NCBI RefSeq assembly: GCF_001189245.1 | Contig: NZ_LFIQ01000117.1 | Span: 28,581 to 67,313, forward strand | Reading direction: 5' to 3' | From: Bradyrhizobium pachyrhizi | Lineage (GTDB): Bacteria; Pseudomonadota; Alphaproteobacteria; Rhizobiales; Xanthobacteraceae | DNA: 38,733 nt | In this document: positions 8,587-15,413 of the stretch, in pieces | Numbering within the stretch: position 1 is the stretch's first letter | Layout of the letters: each line of letters begins with the position of its first letter | Translations under genes and position numbers: made by a program | Notes under the pieces: generated by a model | Database searches by the model: none | The model's input: the letters and a program-made list of their open reading frames with translations, nothing else | What the model was told of the DNA's origin: nothing

Positions 8587-9453
8587 CTAGCGCCCACGAC
8601 GAACCAGCACGCTGGATAGTCCCTCGGGCAGCACACGTATGATCAGGATGACAGCAAACAGCATGCCGATCTGGCCGATGATCTGCCCGTAGCTGGCATT
8701 CAATGCCATTCGGATCATCGCCAGGAACACCGCGGCCGGCGCAGTTCCAAGCAGGACATTGGCGCCGCCGATCACCACGGTGACGAAGCTCTCGACCACA
8801 AAGGTCGCGCCCATGGTCGGGATCAGCGTCATGGTCGGCGCGTAGAGCGCGCCGCAGAGCCCCGCAAGCGCGGTGCCGATGCCGAAGCTGATGGAATAGA
8901 TCCGCCCGGTGCGCGCGCCGAGCGCCTTGGCCATCGCCGCGTTCTGCATCGTGGCGCGCGCGATCACGCCAAAGCGCGTCTTCATGAAGATGATGTAGAG
9001 GCCCGCAAGGACCGCTACCGCACAGGCAAACAGCACCAGCCGGTAGGTCGAGAACGTGTAGCCCCCGATCGCGAAGCTTCCTTCCGGCGTGCCGATACCC
9101 CGCACCGCGGACCCGACGATCAGCAGCATCGACTGCGTCACGATCAGGCTGAGGCCCCAGGTCGCGAGCAGCGAGTCGAGCGGTCGCTTGTAGAAGCGCC
9201 GCACGACGAGGTACTCGACGATCATGCCGATGATCCCCGCGGTCAGCGCGGCCAGGATCTGCGCGATCGGAAGCGGCACGCCGAGATTCACGAGCCCCAC
9301 GGTGACGTAGGCGCCGCACATGATGAACTCGCCATGCGCCATGTTGATGACGCCCATCATGCCGAACACGATGGCCAGGCCCGCCGCCGACAGGATCAGG
9401 AACGCGAAGACATCGGCGAACTGATAAAATACCGAGAAGAGTTCAGCCGACAT
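8587..9453 (-). CDS. ABC transporter permease, LivH/UrtB-like (operon A)
   Basis: A 288-residue multi-spanning permease. It has the LivH N-terminal signature GLAIVFGMMGVINMAHGEF and a C-terminal ending LPEGLSSVLVRRGR typical of UrtB/LivH. The start has GGGAG six bases upstream. It is separated from the binding-protein gene by 93 bp that contain a 10-bp perfect hairpin (9471-9494), which could lower permease expression relative to the binding protein. Partner of the LivM/UrtC-like subunit. Confidence 0.93.
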   Translation of the reverse strand: MSAELFSVFYQFADVFAFLILSAAGLAIVFGMMGVINMAHGEFIMCGAYVTVGLVNLGVPLPIAQILAALTAGIIGMIVEYLVVRRFYKRPLDSLLATWGLSLIVTQSMLLIVGSAVRGIGTPEGSFAIGGYTFSTYRLVLFACAVAVLAGLYIIFMKTRFGVIARATMQNAAMAKALGARTGRIYSISFGIGTALAGLCGALYAPTMTLIPTMGATFVVESFVTVVIGGANVLLGTAPAAVFLAMIRMALNASYGQIIGQIGMLFAVILIIRVLPEGLSSVLVRRGR

Positions 9454-9470
9454 TCCGGTCTCCCTGATCG

Positions 9471-9494
9471 CGGCGCCGCATCATTGCGGCGCCG
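9471..9494 (-). other. Perfect 10-bp hairpin between binding-protein and permease genes (operon A)
   Basis: Arms CGGCGCCGCA and TGCGGCGCCG enclose a TCAT loop. No T-tract follows in the direction of transcription, so it is not a standard terminator. In other bacteria such hairpins protect the 3' end of binding-protein mRNA and let it accumulate above permease mRNA. The role here is inferred from position and from similar hairpins at two other such junctions in the window. Confidence 0.6.
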
Positions 9495-9546
9495 GCTCGC
9501 CTCAAAGCCGCGATGCAAACACGAGCAAGATTCGTGCCCGTGCGCA

Positions 9547-10785
9547 TCACGATTTGCTGGGAAGATGACTCGGCGTGTACTGGTCCTTGTCGTTCTTCTT
9601 GGTGAGGTCGCACCCGATCTCGCCAAGCCAGTAAGGCTGGATCGTGCCGTAGTCCTTCTCCACCGTCACCTCATGCTTGGGCCCGACCGAGATCAGGCGC
9701 ATGCGGTGCGACGTATGCTGGCTCTTCGGGTCGATGCAGACCTTGCCCTCGGGAGCCTCGATGCAGGCATCACCCGTTGCGATCACCTTGCGCATGTCCT
9801 CGAGCTTGGTCGACTTGGCCTTCTCGACCAGCGCCTTGTACATGTAGAGCGCGTTGTAGGCGTTGTAGCCCATGTCGTTGATGTAAAGCTCATCGGGGAA
9901 TTTTGCGTGCCAGCGCTTCTTGAAGTCGTTGGCTTCGGGGGTATCGATCTCCTCGAACCAGTTCGCGGTCGCATGCATGTTGTTGAGCGCCGGTGGCTTG
10001 AACCGCTTGTGCTCGAAGCCGAGCATGATCTTGATCGAAGAGCCCATCGGCAGGTTGAGGTTGGCCGCGGCCGCCTGCTCGAAGAACGAGTCCTGCGCCG
10101 CGCCGACATTGATCGTCAGCAGCCAGTCCGGCTTCGCCTTCTGGATGTTTTGGATCGTCTGCGCGAACTGCGACACGCCGAGCGGGATGAATTCCTCGCC
10201 CACGACCTCGCCGCCGAGGTCCTTCATGATCTTGCGGTTCCACTCCGCGGAGATCTGGCCGAAATTGTAGTCGGCTGCGATGACATAGACCTTCTTGCCG
10301 AATTTCTGGACCATCCACGGGATCAGGGTCGAGAACTGCTGCTCCGGCACCGCGCCCATGCTGATCATGCTGGCGTCGCAGACACCACCTTCATACTGGT
10401 TCGTATAGAAGTACGGCGTGGTGGTGCGATCGACGATCGGGCGCAATGCCTCGCGCGATGCAGAGGTGATGCCGCCGATCAGCACGTCGACCTTGTCGCG
10501 ATTGAGCAGCCGGCGGCCGAACTCCTGATAGCGGGCATTGTCACCCTGGGGATCAAGGTGAATCAACTCGATCTGCCGGCCGAGAATGCCGCCGCTCTTG
10601 TTGATCTCCTCGACCGCCAGCTGCGAGCCGTGCAGCTTCGGCATGCCCATGAAGGCGAGGTCGCCGGAGACGTCCTCCAGCAAGCCGACCTTCAGCGGCG
10701 GCTCCGCCGCCTGGGCGGCACCTATTGCCGCCGTCCCGAGCATTGCACCAAGCAAAGCCATTCCGACTATACGCCCCGAATACAT
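9547..10785 (-). CDS. ABC transporter periplasmic substrate-binding protein, UrtA/AmiC-like (operon A)
   Basis: A 412-residue type I periplasmic binding protein with a Sec signal peptide (hydrophobic stretch after RIVGMALLG, probable cleavage after AAQA, about residue 27). The mature part begins LKVGLLEDVSGDLAF, as in amide/urea/branched-chain amino acid binding proteins, and carries the SASREALRPIVDR and YEGG pocket region of the UrtA/AmiC branch. The pocket segment reads FYTNQYEG instead of the AmiC-type YPTxYEG, so the ligand probably differs from that of operon B's protein. The start is preceded by AGAGGA at seven bases. It sits between the formamidase gene and the permease genes, suggesting a formamide-, urea- or amide-like substrate. 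Confidence 0.9.
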   Translation of the reverse strand: MYSGRIVGMALLGAMLGTAAIGAAQAAEPPLKVGLLEDVSGDLAFMGMPKLHGSQLAVEEINKSGGILGRQIELIHLDPQGDNARYQEFGRRLLNRDKVDVLIGGITSASREALRPIVDRTTTPYFYTNQYEGGVCDASMISMGAVPEQQFSTLIPWMVQKFGKKVYVIAADYNFGQISAEWNRKIMKDLGGEVVGEEFIPLGVSQFAQTIQNIQKAKPDWLLTINVGAAQDSFFEQAAAANLNLPMGSSIKIMLGFEHKRFKPPALNNMHATANWFEEIDTPEANDFKKRWHAKFPDELYINDMGYNAYNALYMYKALVEKAKSTKLEDMRKVIATGDACIEAPEGKVCIDPKSQHTSHRMRLISVGPKHEVTVEKDYGTIQPYWLGEIGCDLTKKNDKDQYTPSHLPSKS

Positions 10786-10819
10786 CGTGATGTCCTCTGT
10801 CGTTGAAGGATGTTTGAAG

Positions 10820-11815
10820 TCACGCCTTGAGGTAATTCTTCAGGATCGACGCTCCCATCGTGTATTTGGGATCGACCATGTTGCCGAGCCGCATGCGGCC
10901 GGCCTGGCTGAGCAGCATGTAGGCGTCGATTTCGTCGAAGCCGTAATCGGCACTCATCCAGCGCACGAGCTCGCGATAGGCGATACGCGCAGCGTCCTCG
11001 AGCGGGCGTGCGCTGCCGATCGTCATGATGAAGTCGCGCGTCTCGAGCCGCGGCCAGGCGAAGCTCCAGTTCTTGATCAGATCGATCTGCAGCGTCACCG
11101 TCGCGCGCTGCTCGAGCGCGACGCCCGAGAGCTCGCCGTCGCCCTGCGTGGCGTGGCAGTCGCCGACATAGAGCAGCCCGCCTTCGGCATGCACCGGCAG
11201 ATAGATAATCGCGCCCGGTGCGACGTCGGGCAAGTCCATGTTGCCGCCGTGATAATCGGGCTGCAGCGAGGAGATCGCCTCGATCTCCGGCGAGACGCCG
11301 ATCGTGCCGATGAACGGTTCATAGGGCAGCGTGATCTTGTCGTTCCAGCGCACGCCGTTGCGGTCGACATGCAGCTTCCTGACGCGTTCCGGCAGCGGCG
11401 GATTGAGCAGCGCCGTGGATGCGGTCCCGACCAGGCCGCCGAATTCCGGAATGATGCAGGTCGTTCCGGCCGGCTGCGCGCCGCGGGTCTCGACGTCGCG
11501 GATATAGACGGCGAGGCAATCGCCCTTCCTGGCGCCCTTGACCGCGATCGGCCCGCATTGCGGATTCAGGTAGGGGAAGTTCAGTTTTGCCGTGGGACTG
11601 TCGCTTTCGCTGGTGAGCACGCCGCCGAAGGCGTCTTCGGTCTCGACAACGACCACCCCGCCCGGATCGATCGACAGGGTCGGCTTGGCATAGGGCCCAT
11701 AGACGTAATGGAAGCCGCCCTGCTGCTCGATCGTCAGGCTATGGGTTGTACCGGTCGCGCCCTTGGCAAGGGCGCGCTTGGCCATGATGGAACTCTTCAA
11801 CCAATCTTCGGTCAT
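10820..11815 (-). CDS. fmdA: Acetamidase/formamidase (FmdA/AmdA family)
   Basis: A 331-residue amidohydrolase of the FmdA_AmdA family, which hydrolyses formamide or acetamide to formate or acetate plus ammonia. Recognisable segments are HSLTIEQQGGFHYVYGPYA (residues 25-43), DCLAVYIRDVE (about 99-109), GGNMDLPD (about 190-197) and GDCHATQGDGELSG (218-231), which holds the probable metal/active-site acid and histidine residues of the family. The ATG start has GAGGAG eight bases upstream; a later ATG at 11785 is less well placed. It lies 17 bp after the upstream amidase and 34 bp before the ABC binding-protein gene, so enzyme and importer are co-expressed. Formamide versus acetamide preference cannot be told from the sequence. 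Confidence 0.85.
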   Translation of the reverse strand: MTEDWLKSSIMAKRALAKGATGTTHSLTIEQQGGFHYVYGPYAKPTLSIDPGGVVVVETEDAFGGVLTSESDSPTAKLNFPYLNPQCGPIAVKGARKGDCLAVYIRDVETRGAQPAGTTCIIPEFGGLVGTASTALLNPPLPERVRKLHVDRNGVRWNDKITLPYEPFIGTIGVSPEIEAISSLQPDYHGGNMDLPDVAPGAIIYLPVHAEGGLLYVGDCHATQGDGELSGVALEQRATVTLQIDLIKNWSFAWPRLETRDFIMTIGSARPLEDAARIAYRELVRWMSADYGFDEIDAYMLLSQAGRMRLGNMVDPKYTMGASILKNYLKA

Positions 11816-11832
11816 GCGGTCGGCTCCTCAAT

Positions 11833-13233
11833 TCAGATCGCGGGATGGCGCTTGTGCCAGTCGGTGACGCGCTGGAAGGCATCGCCTGCGCGAACGAGGC
11901 TTGCTTCGTCGAAGTGACGGCCGACGAACTGGAAGGCGACAGGCCCGCCGTTCGGCGCGAAGCCGCCGGGAAGCGTCACGGTCGGGCTGCCGGTCATGTC
12001 GAACGGACAGGTGAAGCGCAGCAGCCCGGTAATCAGCGACGGGTCCTCACCCAGCGCCGCCATCTTGGCCAATGTCGGCGCAGCGAACGCCTGGGCCGGG
12101 AGGGCGATCAGATCGACCGTCTCGAACAACAGCCGCACCGCGCCGCGGAATGCTTCGCGCCGCAGCACGATCTTCTGATAGTTCATGCCGGATTGCGCCC
12201 GGCCGAGATCGAGCAGGCCGGCGAGCGCCGGACCATATTCGTCCTTGCGTGCGGGATAGGTCTCTTCGTGCGCGACCGCCACTTCGATGCCGCACAGCGG
12301 GAACCAATCCTCGATCACGGCCTTCGGATCAGGGAAGGTGATGTCCTTGATCTTCGCACCCAGATCGGCGGCAACGCGCAGCCCTTCGCTGAGCACCTTG
12401 CCGGCAGCCTCGTCGGTTCCCTCGCTGGTCCAGCGTCGATCGACCCCGATCGTCACGCCGCGCAGATCGCCGGACAGGCCGGCGAGATAGTTCGGCACGG
12501 GCAGCGGCACGGAGGTGGTGTCCTTGGGATCCTGGCCCGCAATCACGGTGAGGATCGCGCCGCAATCGGCCGCGCTGCGCGCCATCGGCCCGATGTGATC
12601 GAGCGTTGCCGCGAGTTCGAACGCGCCATAACGGCTCACCCGTCCCCAGGTCGGCTTCAGCCCGGTGATGCCGTTGGCGGCCGATGGAAAACGGATCGAG
12701 CCGCCCGTATCAGTGCCAAGCGAACCGAAGCAAAGCCCCGCGGCGGTGGCGACACCGGAACCGCTCGACGATGCGCCCGACCACAAATCCGCATTCCACG
12801 GATTCTTCGGCGGATCGATCTTCGGATGATGGTCGGCATAGGCGCCCTCGGTCTGCTGCAGCTTGCCGAGGATGACAGCGCCGGCATCCTTCAACCGCGC
12901 GACGACCGTGGCATCGTCGCTCGGCCGGAAGTCCCGGTGAATGGTCATGCCGTGCGCGGCCGGCGCGCCCTTGGCCCAGCACAAATCCTTGACGGCGATC
13001 GGCACGCCGTGGAGCGGTCCCTTGATCCTGCCGGACGCGATGTCCTTCTCGGCTGCAGCCGCTTCGGCCAGCGCCGCCTCGCCCATCACATAGGCGTAGC
13101 TCTTGAGCTTGCCGTCGAGCTGCTCGATCCGCCCGAGCATCGCCTTGGTCACCTCGACCGGCGAGAGCTTTTTGGCCTGGATTTGCTGCCCGATCTCAAT
13201 GAGCCCGAGATAGTGAAGATCCGTCGTCGGCAT
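11833..13233 (-). CDS. Amidase-signature (AS) family amidase, first gene of operon A
   Basis: A 466-residue amidase-signature enzyme with the triad K82 (GVPIAVKDL), S155 (SGASSSGSG) and S179 (GTDTGGSIRFP). It is a close paralogue of the amidase that ends this operon (3768-5171), with identical triad numbering and near-identical motif spacing. As first gene of operon A it lies downstream of a 423-bp leader/divergent promoter region containing an intrinsic terminator (13341-13387), so its expression probably depends on antitermination. GatA is excluded by context. It probably releases ammonia from a small amide imported by the adjacent ABC system. Confidence 0.88.
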   Translation of the reverse strand: MPTTDLHYLGLIEIGQQIQAKKLSPVEVTKAMLGRIEQLDGKLKSYAYVMGEAALAEAAAAEKDIASGRIKGPLHGVPIAVKDLCWAKGAPAAHGMTIHRDFRPSDDATVVARLKDAGAVILGKLQQTEGAYADHHPKIDPPKNPWNADLWSGASSSGSGVATAAGLCFGSLGTDTGGSIRFPSAANGITGLKPTWGRVSRYGAFELAATLDHIGPMARSAADCGAILTVIAGQDPKDTTSVPLPVPNYLAGLSGDLRGVTIGVDRRWTSEGTDEAAGKVLSEGLRVAADLGAKIKDITFPDPKAVIEDWFPLCGIEVAVAHEETYPARKDEYGPALAGLLDLGRAQSGMNYQKIVLRREAFRGAVRLLFETVDLIALPAQAFAAPTLAKMAALGEDPSLITGLLRFTCPFDMTGSPTVTLPGGFAPNGGPVAFQFVGRHFDEASLVRAGDAFQRVTDWHKRHPAI

Positions 13234-13340
13234 CGTTTCTCATCCCCGCACTTGACATGACGCAAGCGCAGGCACTGCCCATCACCGCGCATGCGCCTCC
13301 GGCTTGGCGGCACGGACGTGTCGCCAATTTGTTTAGCGGC

Positions 13341-13387
13341 AAAAGCAAAAAGCCACCCGCCCCTCCGAAACGAAGGTGACGAATGGC
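13341..13387 (-). terminator. Leader intrinsic terminator (attenuator) upstream of operon A
   Basis: Read on the minus strand, GCCATTCGTC pairs with GGCGGGTGGC (10 pairs including three G-U). After one bulged A, CCTTCG pairs with CGGAGG around a TTT loop. TTTTTGCTTTT follows at once. This is a full intrinsic terminator lying 107 bp upstream of the first gene of operon A, with no gene between it and the divergent amiC. A terminator in a leader is the known target type of AmiR/NasR ANTAR antiterminators, and an amiR-like gene is encoded next door. Confidence 0.75.
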
Positions 13388-13535
13388 CCAAATGCCGCGG
13401 CTATGAACTATCGCATGGGTCCGGAGTCGAACGGAGCACTCTGCGCGGCGATCGGGACGTCATCGGCCAAATCGACGCACGCAAGGTTCGACAGGAAACC
13501 CTGTAGGAGAAAATTCTAAGGAGGTGTGCAGCGCG

Positions 13536-13622
13536 TTGTCAACGAGGCTGGCTGCACAAATTTCGCGAGGTGCATGCGCAGCAAATCGGCATGACCTCTT
13601 GCACCGACCTCTGCGAAGATGA
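13536..13622 (+). CDS. Possible 28-codon leader peptide upstream of amiC
   Basis: A TTG-initiated open frame of 28 codons ends in TGA 34 bp before the amiC ATG. The reason to list it is the preceding TAAGGAGGTG (13517-13526), which is complementary to ten bases of the 16S rRNA 3' end and is far stronger than the GAAAG in front of amiC itself. No other plausible start in any frame follows it at a good distance, except GTG codons that overlap the motif. The peptide shows no recognisable domain. It may be a translated leader or simply a ribosome docking site; confidence is low. Confidence 0.3.
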   Translation: MSTRLAAQISRGACAANRHDLLHRPLRR

Positions 13623-13656
13623 TTTCCTTGATGCGTTGCGCCGCCGAAAGTACTCA

Positions 13657-14820
13657 ATGACCAAGCCCTCCATTCCAATTGGCATCATCTGCTCGCAGCA
13701 CGGGCCCTATCAGGCCATGGGACGCGAGATCCTGAAGAGCGCCATGATGGCGGTCGACGAAATCAACAATCAGGACGAATTCGACTTCGCGATATCTGCG
13801 CATGTCCGCGATCCCCGCGGAATCATTTCGGAGTACCACACGGTCTGCGACGACCTCATTCGCAACGTCGGCGTTGAGCACATCATCGGCTGCTACACCT
13901 CAGCCTCGCGCAAGCAGGTGCTGCCGATCGTCGAGCGTACCGACCGCCTGCTCTGGTATCCGGCGCGCTACGAGGGGTTCGAATGCTCCGACAACGTCAT
14001 CTATGTCGGCGCCTCACCCAATCACAACGTGCTGCCACTGGTGCGTTACGTGCTCGATAATCTGTCGCGCGAGATCTTCTGTGTCGGCTCCAACTACGTC
14101 TGGACCTGGGAAACCAATCGCGTCACCCGCGAGCTGGTGACGGCGGCCAAAGGACGCATTCTCGCCGAACGCCTGCTCGAACTCGGTGAGAGCGCGGTCA
14201 CGCACATCGTGGACGAGATCGTGCGGCGCCGGCCGCCGGTCGTCTTCAACACCTTGGTCGGCAGTTCGAGTTATGACTTCATCCGCGCCTTTCATGCGGC
14301 GACTGCCGCGGCCGGCCTCGACATCCCGATGCTGAGCTGCAGCCTGTGCGAGCCCGAGCTCAAGATCGCGGGTCCCGCATCGGCCGGATGCATCACCTCG
14401 TCGGCCTATTTCGAAAGCATTCGCCTGCCCGAGAACCGGGCCTTCGTGGCGCGCTGGAAGGCGCGCTACGGCGAGCACAGCAGCCCGTCCGTCGACGGGC
14501 AATCCGCCTATGTCGCGGTCTATCTGCTGGCCCGCGCGCTGCAGCGCGCCGGCACATCCGATATCGGCGAGGTGCGGCGCGCCGCCGCCGGCCATCGCTA
14601 CAATTCGCCGCAAGGTCCGGTCTGGATCGACGGCAGCAACAACCACTGCGTCCTGACGCCGCGGCTGGCCGTCTCGAACGCCGAAGGACAGTTTGACATC
14701 TTCTGGGAAGCTGAAGCGCCGGTTAGACCGGATCCTTATCTGACGCAGCTCGACATCGCCGCCAGCCCGGCAAGGGATGGAACGTTGCCGAATGCGCCGC
14801 ATTTGCGGGTCGTGAAATGA
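13657..14820 (+). CDS. amiC: AmiC-like cytoplasmic amide sensor / negative regulator (copy 1)
   Basis: A 387-residue periplasmic-binding-protein-fold sensor without a signal peptide, matching AmiC of Pseudomonas aeruginosa in length and layout. AmiC sequesters AmiR until an amide ligand releases it. Shared blocks: GCYTSASRKQVLPIVER, LLWYPARYEGFE, NVIYVGASPNHN and the C-terminal SPQGPVWIDGSNNHC region. The acetamide-contacting serine (AmiC S85) and tyrosine (Y104) are kept, but the T106 position is alanine, suggesting a different ligand. The frame is open back to GTG 13570; ATG 13657 is chosen by homology. Its stop overlaps the amiR start (ATGA). Divergent from operon A, which it probably controls through AmiR. 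Confidence 0.85.
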   Translation: MTKPSIPIGIICSQHGPYQAMGREILKSAMMAVDEINNQDEFDFAISAHVRDPRGIISEYHTVCDDLIRNVGVEHIIGCYTSASRKQVLPIVERTDRLLWYPARYEGFECSDNVIYVGASPNHNVLPLVRYVLDNLSREIFCVGSNYVWTWETNRVTRELVTAAKGRILAERLLELGESAVTHIVDEIVRRRPPVVFNTLVGSSSYDFIRAFHAATAAAGLDIPMLSCSLCEPELKIAGPASAGCITSSAYFESIRLPENRAFVARWKARYGEHSSPSVDGQSAYVAVYLLARALQRAGTSDIGEVRRAAAGHRYNSPQGPVWIDGSNNHCVLTPRLAVSNAEGQFDIFWEAEAPVRPDPYLTQLDIAASPARDGTLPNAPHLRVVK

Positions 14821-15404
14821 GCAAACCGTCGTCATTTTCGCTGCGCGGGCGCAAGGCGCTCGTCGCCATCAAGGATGAGCGCGATGCCTCGATCGTCAGG
14901 CGCCAGTTCGAGCGCCTCGGAATCGAGATCGTCACATGGGAGCCCGGCGCCAATATCGACTGCCGCCCAGACGTGACGCTGATCGATGACGAGTTCCTGC
15001 CGCTCACCTCGCCGGCACAGCGGGCGTCGCTTGGACGAAGCCCGGTCATCGCCCTGCTCGGCACCGAGACGCCGAGCCGCCTGAAGCTCGTGCTCGACCT
15101 CGATCCGGCGTCATTCCTGGTGAAGCCGCTGCGCTCGGCCGGCATCTATGCCGCGCTCGTCCTGGCCTTCGAGCGAAGCGAGCGCACCAGCGAGCTGAAG
15201 CAGCAGGTGCTCAAGCTGGAGCAGCGGCTGCGATCCCGCCGCGTCGTGCTTGCCGCGGTCCTTCAGGTCATGCACACCCATGCACTGGCCGAGCCGGCTG
15301 CGTTTGCGCTGATCCGCCGCGCCGCCATGGAGCAGCGCAAGACGATCGAGGAACTCTCGGCGGAGATCACCGCAAAGGGCTCCCTGCCCCGGGCAACCGG
15401 ATAG
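14817..15404 (+). CDS. amiR: AmiR-like ANTAR-domain antitermination protein (copy 1)
   Basis: A 195-residue protein with the AmiR architecture: a receiver-like domain without proper phosphorylation context (about residues 11-115, including FLVKP), a coiled-coil linker (about 120-140), and a C-terminal three-helix ANTAR RNA-binding domain (about 132-187, LRSRRVVLAAVLQVMH and AAFALIRRAAMEQRKTIEELS). P. aeruginosa AmiR has 196 residues. It overlaps amiC by ATGA, so sensor and effector are made in step. ANTAR proteins bind leader RNA and prevent termination; the nearest candidate target is the leader terminator of operon A at 13341-13387. It ends 9 bp from the convergent VWA gene of operon B. Confidence 0.87.
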   Translation: MSKPSSFSLRGRKALVAIKDERDASIVRRQFERLGIEIVTWEPGANIDCRPDVTLIDDEFLPLTSPAQRASLGRSPVIALLGTETPSRLKLVLDLDPASFLVKPLRSAGIYAALVLAFERSERTSELKQQVLKLEQRLRSRRVVLAAVLQVMHTHALAEPAAFALIRRAAMEQRKTIEELSAEITAKGSLPRATG

Positions 15405-15413
15405 CTCCTGCGA

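Larger units (their letters stand above)
13234..13656. promoter_or_regulatory. Divergent control region between operon A and amiC/amiR
   Basis: A 423-bp region without a conventional gene. On the minus strand it is the leader of operon A and holds a long intrinsic terminator (13341-13387). Immediately upstream of that is a second, weaker foldback (GCATGGG 13413-13419 with the arm at 13388-13395, two extra bases) enclosing two ATAG repeats. On the plus strand it contains a 10-base Shine-Dalgarno match (TAAGGAGGTG, 13517-13526) lying 130 bp before the amiC start, and a small hairpin at about 13490-13504 (ACAGG/CCTGT). No convincing sigma-70 or sigma-54 promoter could be fixed by eye. Confidence 0.6.

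Noticed and set aside
6771..8642. 623-codon plus-strand frame opposite the ABC importer genes
   Set aside because: Composition is the Arg/His/Gln-rich pattern of an antisense frame, and it covers three genes with intact ABC motifs on the other strand.
13420..13436. Fragment resembling a tRNA T-arm (GGAGTCGAACGGA)
   Set aside because: No acceptor, D or anticodon arms can be built around it; chance similarity.
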